This document shows positions 39,599 to 48,291 of a DNA stretch of 56,776 nt, one piece after another. The stretch is from Phenylobacterium sp. (GTDB taxonomy: Bacteria; Pseudomonadota; Alphaproteobacteria; Caulobacterales; Caulobacteraceae): NCBI RefSeq assembly GCF_030680185.1, contig NZ_JAUXVZ010000009.1:1-56776 (forward strand). The letters are read 5' to 3'. Each line of letters starts with the position of its first letter. Position 1 is the stretch's first letter. A model generated the notes under the pieces. It saw only the letters and a program-made list of their open reading frames with translations, was not told where the DNA came from and made no database searches. A program made the translations under genes and the position numbers.

Positions 39599-39608
39599 CC
39601 GCCCCGCC

Positions 39609-40481
39609 TCACGACGCCGCCGGGGCGGCGGGCGGCGCGAAGGGGGAGTCCTCGCCGAACATCTGCACGAATGGCGAGGGTGACTCCGTATCCCAGCTGT
39701 GGCGGCCGCCGACGGTGATGCCGCCATCCACCACCAGATGGGTCCCCGAGACGAAGGCCGAGGCGTCCGACGCCAGATAGAGCGCGGCCTCGGCGATATC
39801 GGCGGGCAGGCCGGCCTTGGGCACCGGCTGGACGCTGGCCGCGCCCTGCTCGACCCGGGCGGCCATCTGGTCGGCCACCTCGCGCGGCAGGCCCAGCGAC
39901 GCGCCGAAGATCGAGGTCGCGATCAGGCCCGGGCAGATGGCGTTGACCCGCACCTTCTGGCGCGACAGCTGGGCGGCGGCCACCCGGCTCATATGGATGA
40001 CGCCGGCCTTGGCCGTGGAATAGGCGATGGGGCCAAAGCCCGCCTGCAGGCCGGCGATGGAGGCGGTGTTGATGATCGAGCCGCCGCCGCGGGCGACCAT
40101 CATCGGGGCCGCGTGTTTCATGCCCAGAGCCGGCCCGCGGACCAGCACCGAGAAGATCCAGTCCCAGCCCTCGGCGGTGACCTCGGTGATCGCCCCCATG
40201 CGGTCGGAGATGCCGGCGTTGTTGAACAGGATGTCGAGGCCGCCGAAGGCCTGCTCGGCCAACTTCAGGGCGGCGATAATGTCGGCCTCGGACGTGACGT
40301 CGCAGTGGGCGTAGCGGACCTTGTCACCGAAGCGCGCCTCCAGCATGGCGCCCTTCTCATCCTGGATATCGGCGGCGACCACCAGGGCGCCCTCGGCGAT
40401 GAACAGCTCCACGGCGCCCAGGCCGATGCCGGAGCATCCGCCGGTGATCACCGCAACCTTGCCCTCAAGACGTCCAGCCAT
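39609..40481 (-). CDS. Short-chain dehydrogenase with C-terminal extension
   Basis: A 290-residue classical SDR: VAVITGGCSGIGLGAVELF, CDVTSEADIIAALK, LFNNAGISDRMG, INTASIAGLQAGFGPIAYSTAK (Ser and YxxxK) and CPGLIATSIFGASLG, ending at VVDGGITVGG. Some 30 residues follow the normal end (HSWDTESPSPFVQMFGEDSP), an extension seen in some SDRs of this type. The resemblance is to glucose/cyclohexanol dehydrogenase-like SDRs; the substrate is unknown. Confidence 0.88.
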   Translation of the reverse strand: MAGRLEGKVAVITGGCSGIGLGAVELFIAEGALVVAADIQDEKGAMLEARFGDKVRYAHCDVTSEADIIAALKLAEQAFGGLDILFNNAGISDRMGAITEVTAEGWDWIFSVLVRGPALGMKHAAPMMVARGGGSIINTASIAGLQAGFGPIAYSTAKAGVIHMSRVAAAQLSRQKVRVNAICPGLIATSIFGASLGLPREVADQMAARVEQGAASVQPVPKAGLPADIAEAALYLASDASAFVSGTHLVVDGGITVGGRHSWDTESPSPFVQMFGEDSPFAPPAAPAAS

Positions 40482-40602
40482 GCCGCATCTCCCCTTTTGG
40501 GCGCTCGCACGGAAGGCGGCGCCTCATCTATGTGATCGTCGATCACTAAAGCGGGATGGGCGGCAGGGGAAGATGCTTCGCCCCCTGCCGCCGCGATTGC
40601 GC

Positions 40603-41604
40603 TCAGTCGATGGTGACGACCACCTTGCCCATGGCCTTGCGGCTGCCCAGGTGCGCGATGGCGTCGGCGCCCTTGTCCAGGGGGAAGCGCTCGGAGACGT
40701 AGGGCTTGATCTTGCCGGCGGCATAGAGGTCGAGCAGTTCCTTGACGCTCTGGGCGAAGGCTTCGGGATCCTTGGCCGCCCAGGTGCCCCAGAACACGCC
40801 GACGATCTCGCAACCCTTCAGCAGGGTCAGGTTCAGCGGAATCTTGGGGATCTCGCCGGCCGCGAAGCCGATGACCAGATAGCGGCCTTCCCAGGCTATG
40901 GTGCGCAGGGCCGGTTCGGCATAGTCGCCGCCGACCGCGTCATAGATGACGTCGAAGCCGCCCTCGCCCGCCTTGGACTTGAACAGTTCCGACAGCTTCT
41001 TCTGGGCGTCGCGGTCGAAGGGGCCGCGGCCATAGACCACGCCGTCGTCGGCGCCGTGCTTCTTGGCCAGCTCGACCTTTTCCTCGCTCGAACAGGCGGC
41101 GACCACGCGCATGCCCATGGCCTTGCCCAGCTCCACCGCCGCCAGGCCGACGCCGCCGGCTGCGCCCAGGACCAGCAGGCTCTCGCCGGCCTTCACCCGG
41201 CCGCGGTGCTTCAGGGCGTGATAGGAGGTGCCGTAGGTCAGGATGAAGGCCGCAGCCTCGTCATGGGGCATGCTGTCGGGGATGTGCCACAGGCGGTTGG
41301 CCGGCAGGGCGACCTTTTCGGCCATGCCGCCCCAGCCGGTGTTGGCCAGGATGCGGTCGCCGACCTTCACATTGGTGACGCCCTCGCCCACGGCCTCGAT
41401 CACGCCGGACAGCTCGCCGCCCGGCGAGAAGGGCCGCGGCGGCCGCGACTGATACTTGTCCTCGATCATCAGCACGTCGGGGAAGTTGACGCCGACGGCC
41501 TTGACCGAGATCACCGCCTGGCCGGGCTTGGCCTCCGGGGCGGGGATGTCCTCCACCACCAGGGTCTCAGGACCGCCGGTCACCTTGCTCAGCACAGCCT
41601 TCAT
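40603..41604 (-). CDS. NADPH:quinone oxidoreductase family protein
   Basis: A 333-residue zinc-independent medium-chain dehydrogenase. It begins MKAVLSKVTGGPETLVVEDI, has GVNFPDVLMIEDKYQSRPP, PGGELSGVIEAVGEGV and the Rossmann motif LLVLGAAGGVGLAAVELGKAMG near 140-161. It lacks the structural-zinc cysteines. GGGAGAA precedes the ATG at 41604. The substrate could be a quinone or an alkenal; sequence does not separate these. Confidence 0.92.
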   Translation of the reverse strand: MKAVLSKVTGGPETLVVEDIPAPEAKPGQAVISVKAVGVNFPDVLMIEDKYQSRPPRPFSPGGELSGVIEAVGEGVTNVKVGDRILANTGWGGMAEKVALPANRLWHIPDSMPHDEAAAFILTYGTSYHALKHRGRVKAGESLLVLGAAGGVGLAAVELGKAMGMRVVAACSSEEKVELAKKHGADDGVVYGRGPFDRDAQKKLSELFKSKAGEGGFDVIYDAVGGDYAEPALRTIAWEGRYLVIGFAAGEIPKIPLNLTLLKGCEIVGVFWGTWAAKDPEAFAQSVKELLDLYAAGKIKPYVSERFPLDKGADAIAHLGSRKAMGKVVVTID

Positions 41605-41786
41605 GTCGTTCTCCCACGTCCGGTTTTTCCAGTTGGCGCGGACGCTAACCCAGCCCCGACGGCGGCGGAAGGTCGCAGACGAACATTTGTTTGAGCCGGC
41701 ATTCCCTTGCGTCACCCCGCACGCATTTGGAAGCCAGCGCGCCCTCGCCTATATTGGCTGACCTTCCAGACAGCGAGTTCAGACCC

Positions 41787-42974
41787 TTGGGCGTCACCCT
41801 CGATCTTTCGCGCGCGGCGTCGGCCGCAGCGCCGACCCGGCCGAACCTGTCGGGTCTGACCCGGCCGCAACTGGCCGCCGCCCTGATCGAGGCCGGCGTG
41901 GTGCGTCCGGAAAAGGCCAAGATGCGCGCCACCCAGCTGTGGCGCTGGATCCATCACTATGGGCTGACCGACTTCGCCGCCATGACCGACGTGGCCAAAG
42001 AGACACGCGCGGCCCTGGAGGCGGCCTTCACCCTGGCCAGGCCCGAGGTGGTCGAGCGCCAGGTCAGCCGCGATGGCACCCGCAAGTGGCTGATCCGCAT
42101 GGCCCCGGGCATCGAGGTCGAGACGGTCTACATCCCCGATGTCGGCCGCTCGGGCGCCCTGTGCGTCTCAAGCCAGGTGGGTTGCACGCTGAACTGTACC
42201 TTCTGCCACACCGGCACCCAGGCCCTGGTGCGTAACCTGACGGCGGCCGAGATCGTCGCCCAGGTCCAGGTCGCCCGCGACGACCTGGAAGAATGGCCGA
42301 GCCCCAAGGAGGACCGCCGGCTCTCCAACATCGTCTTCATGGGCATGGGCGAGCCGCTCTACAATCTGCCCCATGTGGCCGCGGCCATCGACATCATCGC
42401 CGACAATGAGGGCATCGCCATCTCGCGGCGGCGGATCACGGTGTCGACCTCGGGCGTGGTCCCGGAGCTGATCCCGCTTGGCGACCAGACCCAGGCCATG
42501 CTGGCCATCTCGCTGCACGCCACCAATGATGAGCTGCGCGACGAGCTGGTGCCCCTGAACCGGAAATATCCGCTGGACCAGCTGATGGCCGGCATCCGCG
42601 CCTATCCGGGCCTGTCCAACGCCCGGCGGGTGACCTTCGAATACGTCATGCTCAAGGGCGTGAACGACAGCCCGGCCGAGGCCAAGGCGCTGCTGAACCT
42701 GATCAAGGGCATTCCGGCCAAGATCAACCTGATCCCGTTCAACCCGTGGCCGGGCTCGCCCTATGCCTGCTCGGACTGGAAGACCATCGAGGCCTTCGCC
42801 GCGGTGCTGAACCGGGCCGGCTACGCCTCGCCCATCCGCACCCCCCGGGGCCGGGACATCCTGGCCGCCTGCGGTCAGTTGAAGTCGGAGAGCGAGAAGA
42901 TGCGCGCCAGTGAGCGGAGGCGTCTGGACCAGGAGGCGCTCGCCCAGCAGGCGAAGGACGCTCCTGTCGCCTGA
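41787..42974 (+). CDS. rlmN: Dual-specificity 23S rRNA/tRNA methyltransferase RlmN
   Basis: Radical-SAM enzyme that makes m2A2503 in 23S rRNA and m2A37 in tRNAs. Visible are [18 protein letters not shown] near the N-terminus, the FeS motif C-x3-C-x2-C in [44 protein letters not shown], and the C-terminal conserved cysteine in [16 protein letters not shown] at 41787 ([10 protein letters not shown]) is the best start for a 395-residue protein; an upstream in-frame TTG at 41691 is less likely. Confidence 0.93.
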   Translation: MGVTLDLSRAASAAAPTRPNLSGLTRPQLAAALIEAGVVRPEKAKMRATQLWRWIHHYGLTDFAAMTDVAKETRAALEAAFTLARPEVVERQVSRDGTRKWLIRMAPGIEVETVYIPDVGRSGALCVSSQVGCTLNCTFCHTGTQALVRNLTAAEIVAQVQVARDDLEEWPSPKEDRRLSNIVFMGMGEPLYNLPHVAAAIDIIADNEGIAISRRRITVSTSGVVPELIPLGDQTQAMLAISLHATNDELRDELVPLNRKYPLDQLMAGIRAYPGLSNARRVTFEYVMLKGVNDSPAEAKALLNLIKGIPAKINLIPFNPWPGSPYACSDWKTIEAFAAVLNRAGYASPIRTPRGRDILAACGQLKSESEKMRASERRRLDQEALAQQAKDAPVA

Positions 42975-43042
42975 ACGGCTTGCTTGCCGGGCGGGCGCTC
43001 GTGCTAACCATCCCTCTCCCGCCGCAGCCGAGGTGAGCGCCC

Positions 43043-43471
43043 ATGCCCCCCGACCTTCAGTCTCCGGAAATCCAGGCCTTCGCCATCGGGTTTCCCACCA
43101 CCCTGCTGCACGCCGCGGTGGCGGTGCTGATCCTGTTCCTGGCGGCGGCCCTCTACGTCCTGCTGACCCCCCACAAGGAAGTGGCCCTGATCCGCGATGG
43201 CAACGCCGCGGCCGCCGTCTCCCTGGGCGGCGTGCTGGTGGGCCTGGCCGCGCCGCTGGCCCTGTCGCTGAACTCCTCGACCTCGCTGATCGAAATCATC
43301 ATCTGGGGGATCTCCACCGTGATGGTTCAACTGCTGGTCTTCCGGCTGGTGGACCTGCTGCTCCGCGGCCTGCCTCAGCGGATCCAGGAGGGCGAGGTGG
43401 CGGCTGCGGCCCTGCTGGTGGGCGCCAAGCTCGCCACAGCCCTGATCCTCGCCGCAGCCGTGGCCACCTGA
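43043..43471 (+). CDS. DUF350 (YjfL-like) membrane protein
   Basis: A 142-residue inner-membrane protein with four helices arranged as two DUF350 repeats: LLHAAVAVLILFLAAALYVLL, then AAAAVSLGGVLVGLAAPLALS, the acidic-poor loop and IIWGISTVMVQLLVFRLVDLLL. The conserved VALIRDGNAAAAVSLGG segment is diagnostic. Function is unknown. It precedes the trypsin-fold gene by eight bases, so the two are probably co-transcribed. Confidence 0.9.
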   Translation: MPPDLQSPEIQAFAIGFPTTLLHAAVAVLILFLAAALYVLLTPHKEVALIRDGNAAAAVSLGGVLVGLAAPLALSLNSSTSLIEIIIWGISTVMVQLLVFRLVDLLLRGLPQRIQEGEVAAAALLVGAKLATALILAAAVAT

Positions 43472-43478
43472 CCACCTG

Positions 43479-44489
43479 ATGCACTTTCCCCGCCTTCCGG
43501 ACTGGCTGGTCTACGCCGCCGTCGTCCTCGCCCTGCTGATCTCGGCGGTGGGACGGCAGGAGGACGCCGCCGCCCCGCCGCCGCCGCCGCCGGTGCCGGG
43601 AGAGGAAGGTCTGCCGCTGGGTCCGGCCTCACCCTTCGACCCCGCCGTCGTGGTCGATGTGCCACAGACCAGCGAGCCGGGCGCCGGGACCGCTTTCGCC
43701 GTGTCCGACGACGGGGTCTGGATGACCGCCCGCCACGTGGTCGAAGGCTGCCGGCAGGCGGCGATCATGGTCGCGGACGGCCGCGGCGTGGATGCGCAGA
43801 TCTTCATCGATCCCCGCGGAGAGGCGGCGATCCTGGTCACCGAGGGCGGGGCGCCGGCCCTGCCGCTCGGTCTCGATCGCACCCTGCGCCGGGGGGACCG
43901 CGCCTTTCACCCGGGCTACCCGCAGGGCCGCGCCGGCGAGGCCACCTCGCGCCTGCTGGGCCGCGAGAACCTGGTGGTGCGCGGCCGGGGCGCGCGGACG
44001 GAGTCGGTGCTGGTCTGGGCCGAGACCGGACGCACCGACGGCCTTTCCGGCACCCTGGCGGGCCTGTCGGGGGCGCCGGCCCTGGACAGCGCCGGTCGGG
44101 TCATCGGCGTGACCGTCGCCGAGGCGCCGCGACGGGGCCGCATCTACACCACCTCACCCGAAACCGTGCTGACCGCCCTCACCGCATCGGGCCACCGGGC
44201 GGCGAACTTCGCCGTGGGCGAGCCGGTGACGCCGGAGAACTACGGCCGGGTGGCCGACAACCTGCGCCGCGACCTGCGGGTGGCCCAGGTGATCTGCCTG
44301 GAAACCAACACCGAGACCGCCAGGCCTGCGCCTGAGCCGGCCCCCGTGGGCATGCCGGAGCCTGAAGCGGCGCCGGAGACCATGGACGAGCCGGCCGGCG
44401 CGCCTCAGCCGGCGTGGTCTCACCCGCCGACTGAGCCGCTTCGGGCTCGGCGCCTTCAGGTGGTCGTGGCTGACGGGCGGCGACCATGA
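43479..44489 (+). CDS. Membrane-anchored trypsin-fold protein with altered triad
   Basis: A 336-residue protein with one N-terminal anchor (WLVYAAVVLALLISAVG), a Pro linker, then a chymotrypsin-like fold. His86 lies in MTARHVVEG and Ser197 in GLSGAPALDSAGRVIGVT, but the Asp position of DPxxDxALL reads DPRGEAAILV, so Glu115 replaces Asp. The protein may be weakly active or a non-catalytic binder. The C-terminal tail is Pro/Glu/Ala-rich, and its last 311 bases overlap the AmpG-type gene tail to tail. Confidence 0.82.
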   Translation: MHFPRLPDWLVYAAVVLALLISAVGRQEDAAAPPPPPPVPGEEGLPLGPASPFDPAVVVDVPQTSEPGAGTAFAVSDDGVWMTARHVVEGCRQAAIMVADGRGVDAQIFIDPRGEAAILVTEGGAPALPLGLDRTLRRGDRAFHPGYPQGRAGEATSRLLGRENLVVRGRGARTESVLVWAETGRTDGLSGTLAGLSGAPALDSAGRVIGVTVAEAPRRGRIYTTSPETVLTALTASGHRAANFAVGEPVTPENYGRVADNLRRDLRVAQVICLETNTETARPAPEPAPVGMPEPEAAPETMDEPAGAPQPAWSHPPTEPLRARRLQVVVADGRRP

Positions 44490-46155
44490 AGGCCAGGATG
44501 ATCCCCACCACCCCGATCAGGGCGGAATAGACGAAGAAGAGCACATAGCCGGCCCCCAGGGCCGCGGCGCTCACCCCAGACTTCTCCACCGCCGCAGCAT
44601 AGGCGTCCGGGGGCAGGCCCACGAACAACGCCTTGAGCGGTCCGAGCAGGCCGCCTGCCTCCGCGGCCGCCGCCGAGCCCTCGACGATGCGCCCAGACTG
44701 CGAGGCCAGCAGCTTGCCCGGCAGGGAATAGAAGGACGAGAAGACCGCATATTGGGTGGCTGTGAACCCATAGCCGGTCAGGCTGGACATGTAGGCGATC
44801 AGGCAGGTGCCGGCGAAGCCGCCGGCCACATTGTCCACCCCGATGGCGACGAACAGGGCCGGCAGCCACGCGCCCTTGATGGCCAGCCAGGCGAAGATCA
44901 GGTTGCTCAAGGGGCCGGCGAAAGCGCCGATCAGCATGGCCCGGATCAGGCCCAGGCGCGCCACCGCCAGGCCGCCCAGGAAGACCCCCAGCATGGACAT
45001 GGCCACCCCGAACACCTTCCGCACCTCGGCGATCTCGGTGAGGGTGAAGCCCAGGTCGAGATAGAAGGGCGTCATGATGTTGAGGACGAAATCGGCCAGT
45101 CGATAGAGGCAGATCAGCGCCAGGATCAGAGCGGCGCTGCCCCGATAGCGGTCGAAGAAGTCGATGAACGGATCAAACAGCGCCGCCGACAGATAGACGC
45201 CAGGCCGTGTCCGCAGACCCGGCAGCGGAAAGGCGGCCAGCACGATCAGCCCGCCGCCGGCCAGGACGGCGCCGACCTGCAGGAAGGCGTTCCAGGGGCG
45301 GGTGGTCCAGGCTGTCGCCAATGACTCGGCCGCCTCGGTCTGGCCCAGACGGGTCAGGGCGCCGGCCAGGAGGTCGGCCGAGCCGGCCAGGCCCGAGCCC
45401 AGGATGATCGCGCCGATCACGACCAGGCTGAGCCGCGCCAGCCACTCTGGCAGCTCCAGGCCCGGGCGGGCGGGCACGCCGTCGAGATTGATCGCCCGGA
45501 TGATGTGCTGAGCCTCCCGCGGGGCGCCGAGCACGCCGGCCACGCCCACCAGCATCAGGGCGGCCATCACCAGGTAGGAGACGTTCCAGCTGTATTGCTG
45601 GGCCAGGATCAGCGGCACGGCGCCCGCCACGATGATGGCGATCCGGTAGCCCCACTGATAGGCCGCGGCCAGGGCGCCCTGGCGGTTCTCTCCGGCCGCC
45701 TCGATGCGCCAGGCGTCGATGACGATGTCCTGGGTGGCGCCGGAAAAGGCCACCAGCACCGCCAGCATGGCCATCGCGCCGAGATTGCGGACGGGATCGC
45801 CCCCGGCCACCAGCCAGAGGCCGATCATGATGGCGACCTGCGAGACCAGCATCCAGGACCGGCGATGGCCCAGCCGGTCGGTCAGCCACGGGATCTTGGT
45901 GCGATCGACCAGCGGCGCCCAGAGCAGCTTCATGGAATAGGCCAGGGTGGCCAGGGAGAAGATGCTGATCACCTGCAGGGACAGCCCCGATTCCCGCAGC
46001 CAGGCCGAGAGGGTGTCGAAGATCAGCAGGTTGGGCAGGCCCGAGGCGAAGCCCAGGGCCAGCATGATCAGGGCGCGCCGCTCGCCATAGACGGTCAGGG
46101 CCGACCAGAGGCTGGGCTTTGCGGCCGTCTTCGGCTCGGCGTCTGGCAGGCTCAT
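44179..46155 (-). CDS. AmpG-type muropeptide MFS permease
   Basis: Inner-membrane importer for anhydromuropeptides, with 12-14 helices in residues about 20-550. Family motifs are LGFASGLPNLLIFDTLSAWLR near 35-55, APLVDRTKIPWLTDRLGHRRSW, SGATQDIVIDAWRIE and AYMSSLTGYGFTATQYAVFSS. After the last helix (GIILAFMVAARQ) about 110 Arg/Pro-rich residues run on, antisense to the protease gene. That tail looks like chance-open reading frame rather than conserved protein. The gene lies next to a kinase, not ampC. Confidence 0.87.
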   Translation of the reverse strand: MSLPDAEPKTAAKPSLWSALTVYGERRALIMLALGFASGLPNLLIFDTLSAWLRESGLSLQVISIFSLATLAYSMKLLWAPLVDRTKIPWLTDRLGHRRSWMLVSQVAIMIGLWLVAGGDPVRNLGAMAMLAVLVAFSGATQDIVIDAWRIEAAGENRQGALAAAYQWGYRIAIIVAGAVPLILAQQYSWNVSYLVMAALMLVGVAGVLGAPREAQHIIRAINLDGVPARPGLELPEWLARLSLVVIGAIILGSGLAGSADLLAGALTRLGQTEAAESLATAWTTRPWNAFLQVGAVLAGGGLIVLAAFPLPGLRTRPGVYLSAALFDPFIDFFDRYRGSAALILALICLYRLADFVLNIMTPFYLDLGFTLTEIAEVRKVFGVAMSMLGVFLGGLAVARLGLIRAMLIGAFAGPLSNLIFAWLAIKGAWLPALFVAIGVDNVAGGFAGTCLIAYMSSLTGYGFTATQYAVFSSFYSLPGKLLASQSGRIVEGSAAAAEAGGLLGPLKALFVGLPPDAYAAAVEKSGVSAAALGAGYVLFFVYSALIGVVGIILAFMVAARQPRPPEGAEPEAAQSAGETTPAEARRPARPWSPAPLQAPACPRGPAQAQAWRSRCWFPGRSPGPPAGRGAGCRPPGRSSPASPARPRRSSPPGGPMR

Positions 46156-46189
46156 GGCGTCTCCCCCGAAAGCGGGACGCCCCGCCGAG

Positions 46190-47743
46190 TCAGGCGAACT
46201 TGGCGCGCTCGGCGGGTTCCGTCCAGACCACGCCCTCTGCGGGCTTGCGCGTCCACCGGGAAAGCGCCTGGCGCAGGGCGTCCGCGGCCAGGGGCTTGAC
46301 CAGGAAGTCGTTCATGCCGGCCGCCATGCAGGCCTCGCGGTCTTCCTGGAAGGCGTTGGCGGTCAAGGCCACCACCGGGGTTTCGATCCCGGCCGCCCGC
46401 AGCCGGCGGGTCGTCTCCTCGCCGGGAATATCGGGCAGGCGCATGTCCATCAGCACCAGGTCATAGGCGCCGACCTTGAGGGCGGCCAGGGCCTCCTGGC
46501 CGGTCATGGCGTGATCGACGCTGCAGCCCTCCCGCTTCAGCAGGGTGCGGGCGAGCAGCGCATTGACGGGATTGTCCTCCACCAGCAGCACCCGGGCGCC
46601 GGGCGCGGCGGCCGGCGCCACCCGGTCGTCCTCCGGCCCATGGGTCTGGTCGGGCGCGGCCTGCAGGGCGGCCAGCACCCGCTCGGCCAGGGAGGCCCGG
46701 CGCAGGGGCTTGATCAGATAGCCGCCGAAGCCCGAGGCGCGATAGCGGGCGATCCGGTCGCGCTCTTCGGGCGCCAGCAGGATGATGGCCGGCCGGTCAA
46801 AGGGGCGGCGCACCTTGCGTCCGCCGCGGCCCAGGGCGTGGTCGAGCAACAGGACGTCATGGGGACCGGTGATCGGCAGCAGGTCCTCGACATCGGCGGC
46901 GGTCACGGCTGTTCCCCCGCAGGCTGCGATCTGGCGGGCCGCAGCCTGGCGGATGATCGGACTGGGCGAGGCGACGCCGACCTGGAGGCCCGCCAGGGGG
47001 GCCGACTCCGTGACGTGGGGGGCCAGGGTCTCGAAGGGGGCTTCGAACCAGAAGACCGCGCCGCCCTCGGCGCCGGCCTCGACGCCCACCTCGCCGCCCA
47101 TGGCCAGGGCCAGGCGGCGGGCGATGGCCAGGCCCAGGCCCGAACCGGTGAGCTGATGGCTGGCCTCGGACTGGGCGAAGGCCTCGAAGATCAGGTCCCG
47201 CGCCGCGTCGCTGACGCCGGGTCCGGTATCGGCGACGGTGAAGCGCCAGCGGCCCTCGGCGGCCGGCGCGGCGTCCAGCAACACCCCGCCCTTGGCGGTG
47301 AACTTCACGGCGTTGCCGGCGAAGTTCAGCAGGATCTGGCGCAGGCGGCTCTCGTCAGCGGTCACCACCGCCCCAGCGGCGGGCGAGGCCCAGGCGATCT
47401 CCAGGCCCTTCTCGTGGGCCCGCGGGCTGAGCAGTTCGCACACCGCGCGCAACAGGCCCTCGATCTCTACGGGCGCTTCGCGCAGCTCGACCTTGCCAGC
47501 CCCCAGGCGGGCGAAGTCGAGGAGTTCGTTGACCAGGCCCAGCAGGTGCTCGCCGGAATCGCGCATGGCGCTGACATAGGCCCGCTGCTCGGCGCTGAGC
47601 CTTGTGCCCTCCAGCAGCCGCGCCATGCCCAGCACGCCGCTGAGCGGCGTGCGGAACTCATGGCTGAGGGCGGCCAGCTGCTCGGTGCTGATCTGCTCGC
47701 CAGCAGGATCGACGGCGGCGGGGTCTGTCGCGGGGTCTGACAT
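46190..47743 (-). CDS. shkA: Hybrid histidine kinase, ShkA-like
   Basis: 517 residues with no membrane segment. HisKA has H28 in LSHEFRTPLSG, and the ATPase has N140/N144, DTGPG at 172-176 and GSGLGLA at 200-206. The first receiver (about 253-360) is degenerate, with SPSP in place of the acidic pair. The second receiver (about 384-505) has D433 in LMDMRLPD. C. crescentus ShkA has the same layout and is activated by c-di-GMP through R324, Y338 and a DDR linker motif; here R328, Y342 and D372-D373-R374 occupy equivalent spacing. Orthology is inferred. ATG 47743 is preferred over GTG 47752. Confidence 0.85.
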   Translation of the reverse strand: MSDPATDPAAVDPAGEQISTEQLAALSHEFRTPLSGVLGMARLLEGTRLSAEQRAYVSAMRDSGEHLLGLVNELLDFARLGAGKVELREAPVEIEGLLRAVCELLSPRAHEKGLEIAWASPAAGAVVTADESRLRQILLNFAGNAVKFTAKGGVLLDAAPAAEGRWRFTVADTGPGVSDAARDLIFEAFAQSEASHQLTGSGLGLAIARRLALAMGGEVGVEAGAEGGAVFWFEAPFETLAPHVTESAPLAGLQVGVASPSPIIRQAAARQIAACGGTAVTAADVEDLLPITGPHDVLLLDHALGRGGRKVRRPFDRPAIILLAPEERDRIARYRASGFGGYLIKPLRRASLAERVLAALQAAPDQTHGPEDDRVAPAAAPGARVLLVEDNPVNALLARTLLKREGCSVDHAMTGQEALAALKVGAYDLVLMDMRLPDIPGEETTRRLRAAGIETPVVALTANAFQEDREACMAAGMNDFLVKPLAADALRQALSRWTRKPAEGVVWTEPAERAKFA

Positions 47744-47797
47744 GGGCGCCACCCTGCGGGCGGAGCCTTTAACGGCCCGTCAAAGCGCGGGCCAGGT

Positions 47798-48181
47798 TCA
47801 GTCGTCGCGGCCCATCTCACGGGCCAGGGCCAGCAGGGCCTGGCGGGTTCTGGCTCTCGGGATCGCCCGATAGGCTTCCAGAAGCTCCATGGCGCCCGGC
47901 GTCATCAGGGCCGAGAACGCCTCGTCCGGGGGGCTGTCGCCGCCGGTCTCCTCGCCCACCAGCCAGCTCACCGTCGTCTGCAAGGCCCGGGCGGCGGCCA
48001 CCAGGCTCGAGCCGGAGATGCGATTGACGCCGCGCTCGTACTTCTGGACCTGCTGGAAGGACACGCCCAGGTGATCGGCGAGATCGGACTGGCTGAGCGA
48101 CATGGCCCGGCGGCGCGCACGCACCCGGGCGCCGATGGCCCGATCAGCGGTATCGACGACCTCAAGCTCACTCAAACCCAT
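47798..48181 (-). CDS. XRE family transcriptional regulator
   Basis: A 127-residue DNA-binding protein with an HTH_3 domain: ARRRAMSLSQSDLADHLG, VSFQQVQKYERGVNRISGSSL and AAARALQTTVSWLVGEE. A helical C-terminus follows (MELLEAYRAIPRARTRQALL). GGAG seven bases before ATG 48181 fixes the start. It is divergent from the LuxR-type gene across a 110-base region with two ACCAAACC repeats, a natural place for autoregulation. Several close paralogues are usual in Caulobacterales. Confidence 0.9.
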   Translation of the reverse strand: MGLSELEVVDTADRAIGARVRARRRAMSLSQSDLADHLGVSFQQVQKYERGVNRISGSSLVAAARALQTTVSWLVGEETGGDSPPDEAFSALMTPGAMELLEAYRAIPRARTRQALLALAREMGRDD

Positions 48182-48239
48182 ATTCGGCTCCAAAATGACG
48201 CTCAACCTCTGAGCGATCCCCTCCTGTCGCTATACGGAC

Positions 48240-48268
48240 ACCAAACCGCGGTGGACGCAGACCAAACC
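48240..48268. promoter_or_regulatory. Paired ACCAAACC direct repeats
   Basis: Two identical octamers at 48240-48247 and 48261-48268, spaced exactly 21 bases (two helical turns), between divergent regulator genes. A likely binding site for one of them; which one is not known. Confidence 0.45.
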
Positions 48269-48291
48269 TTGGCGTGTAGTATTTCCGATCG

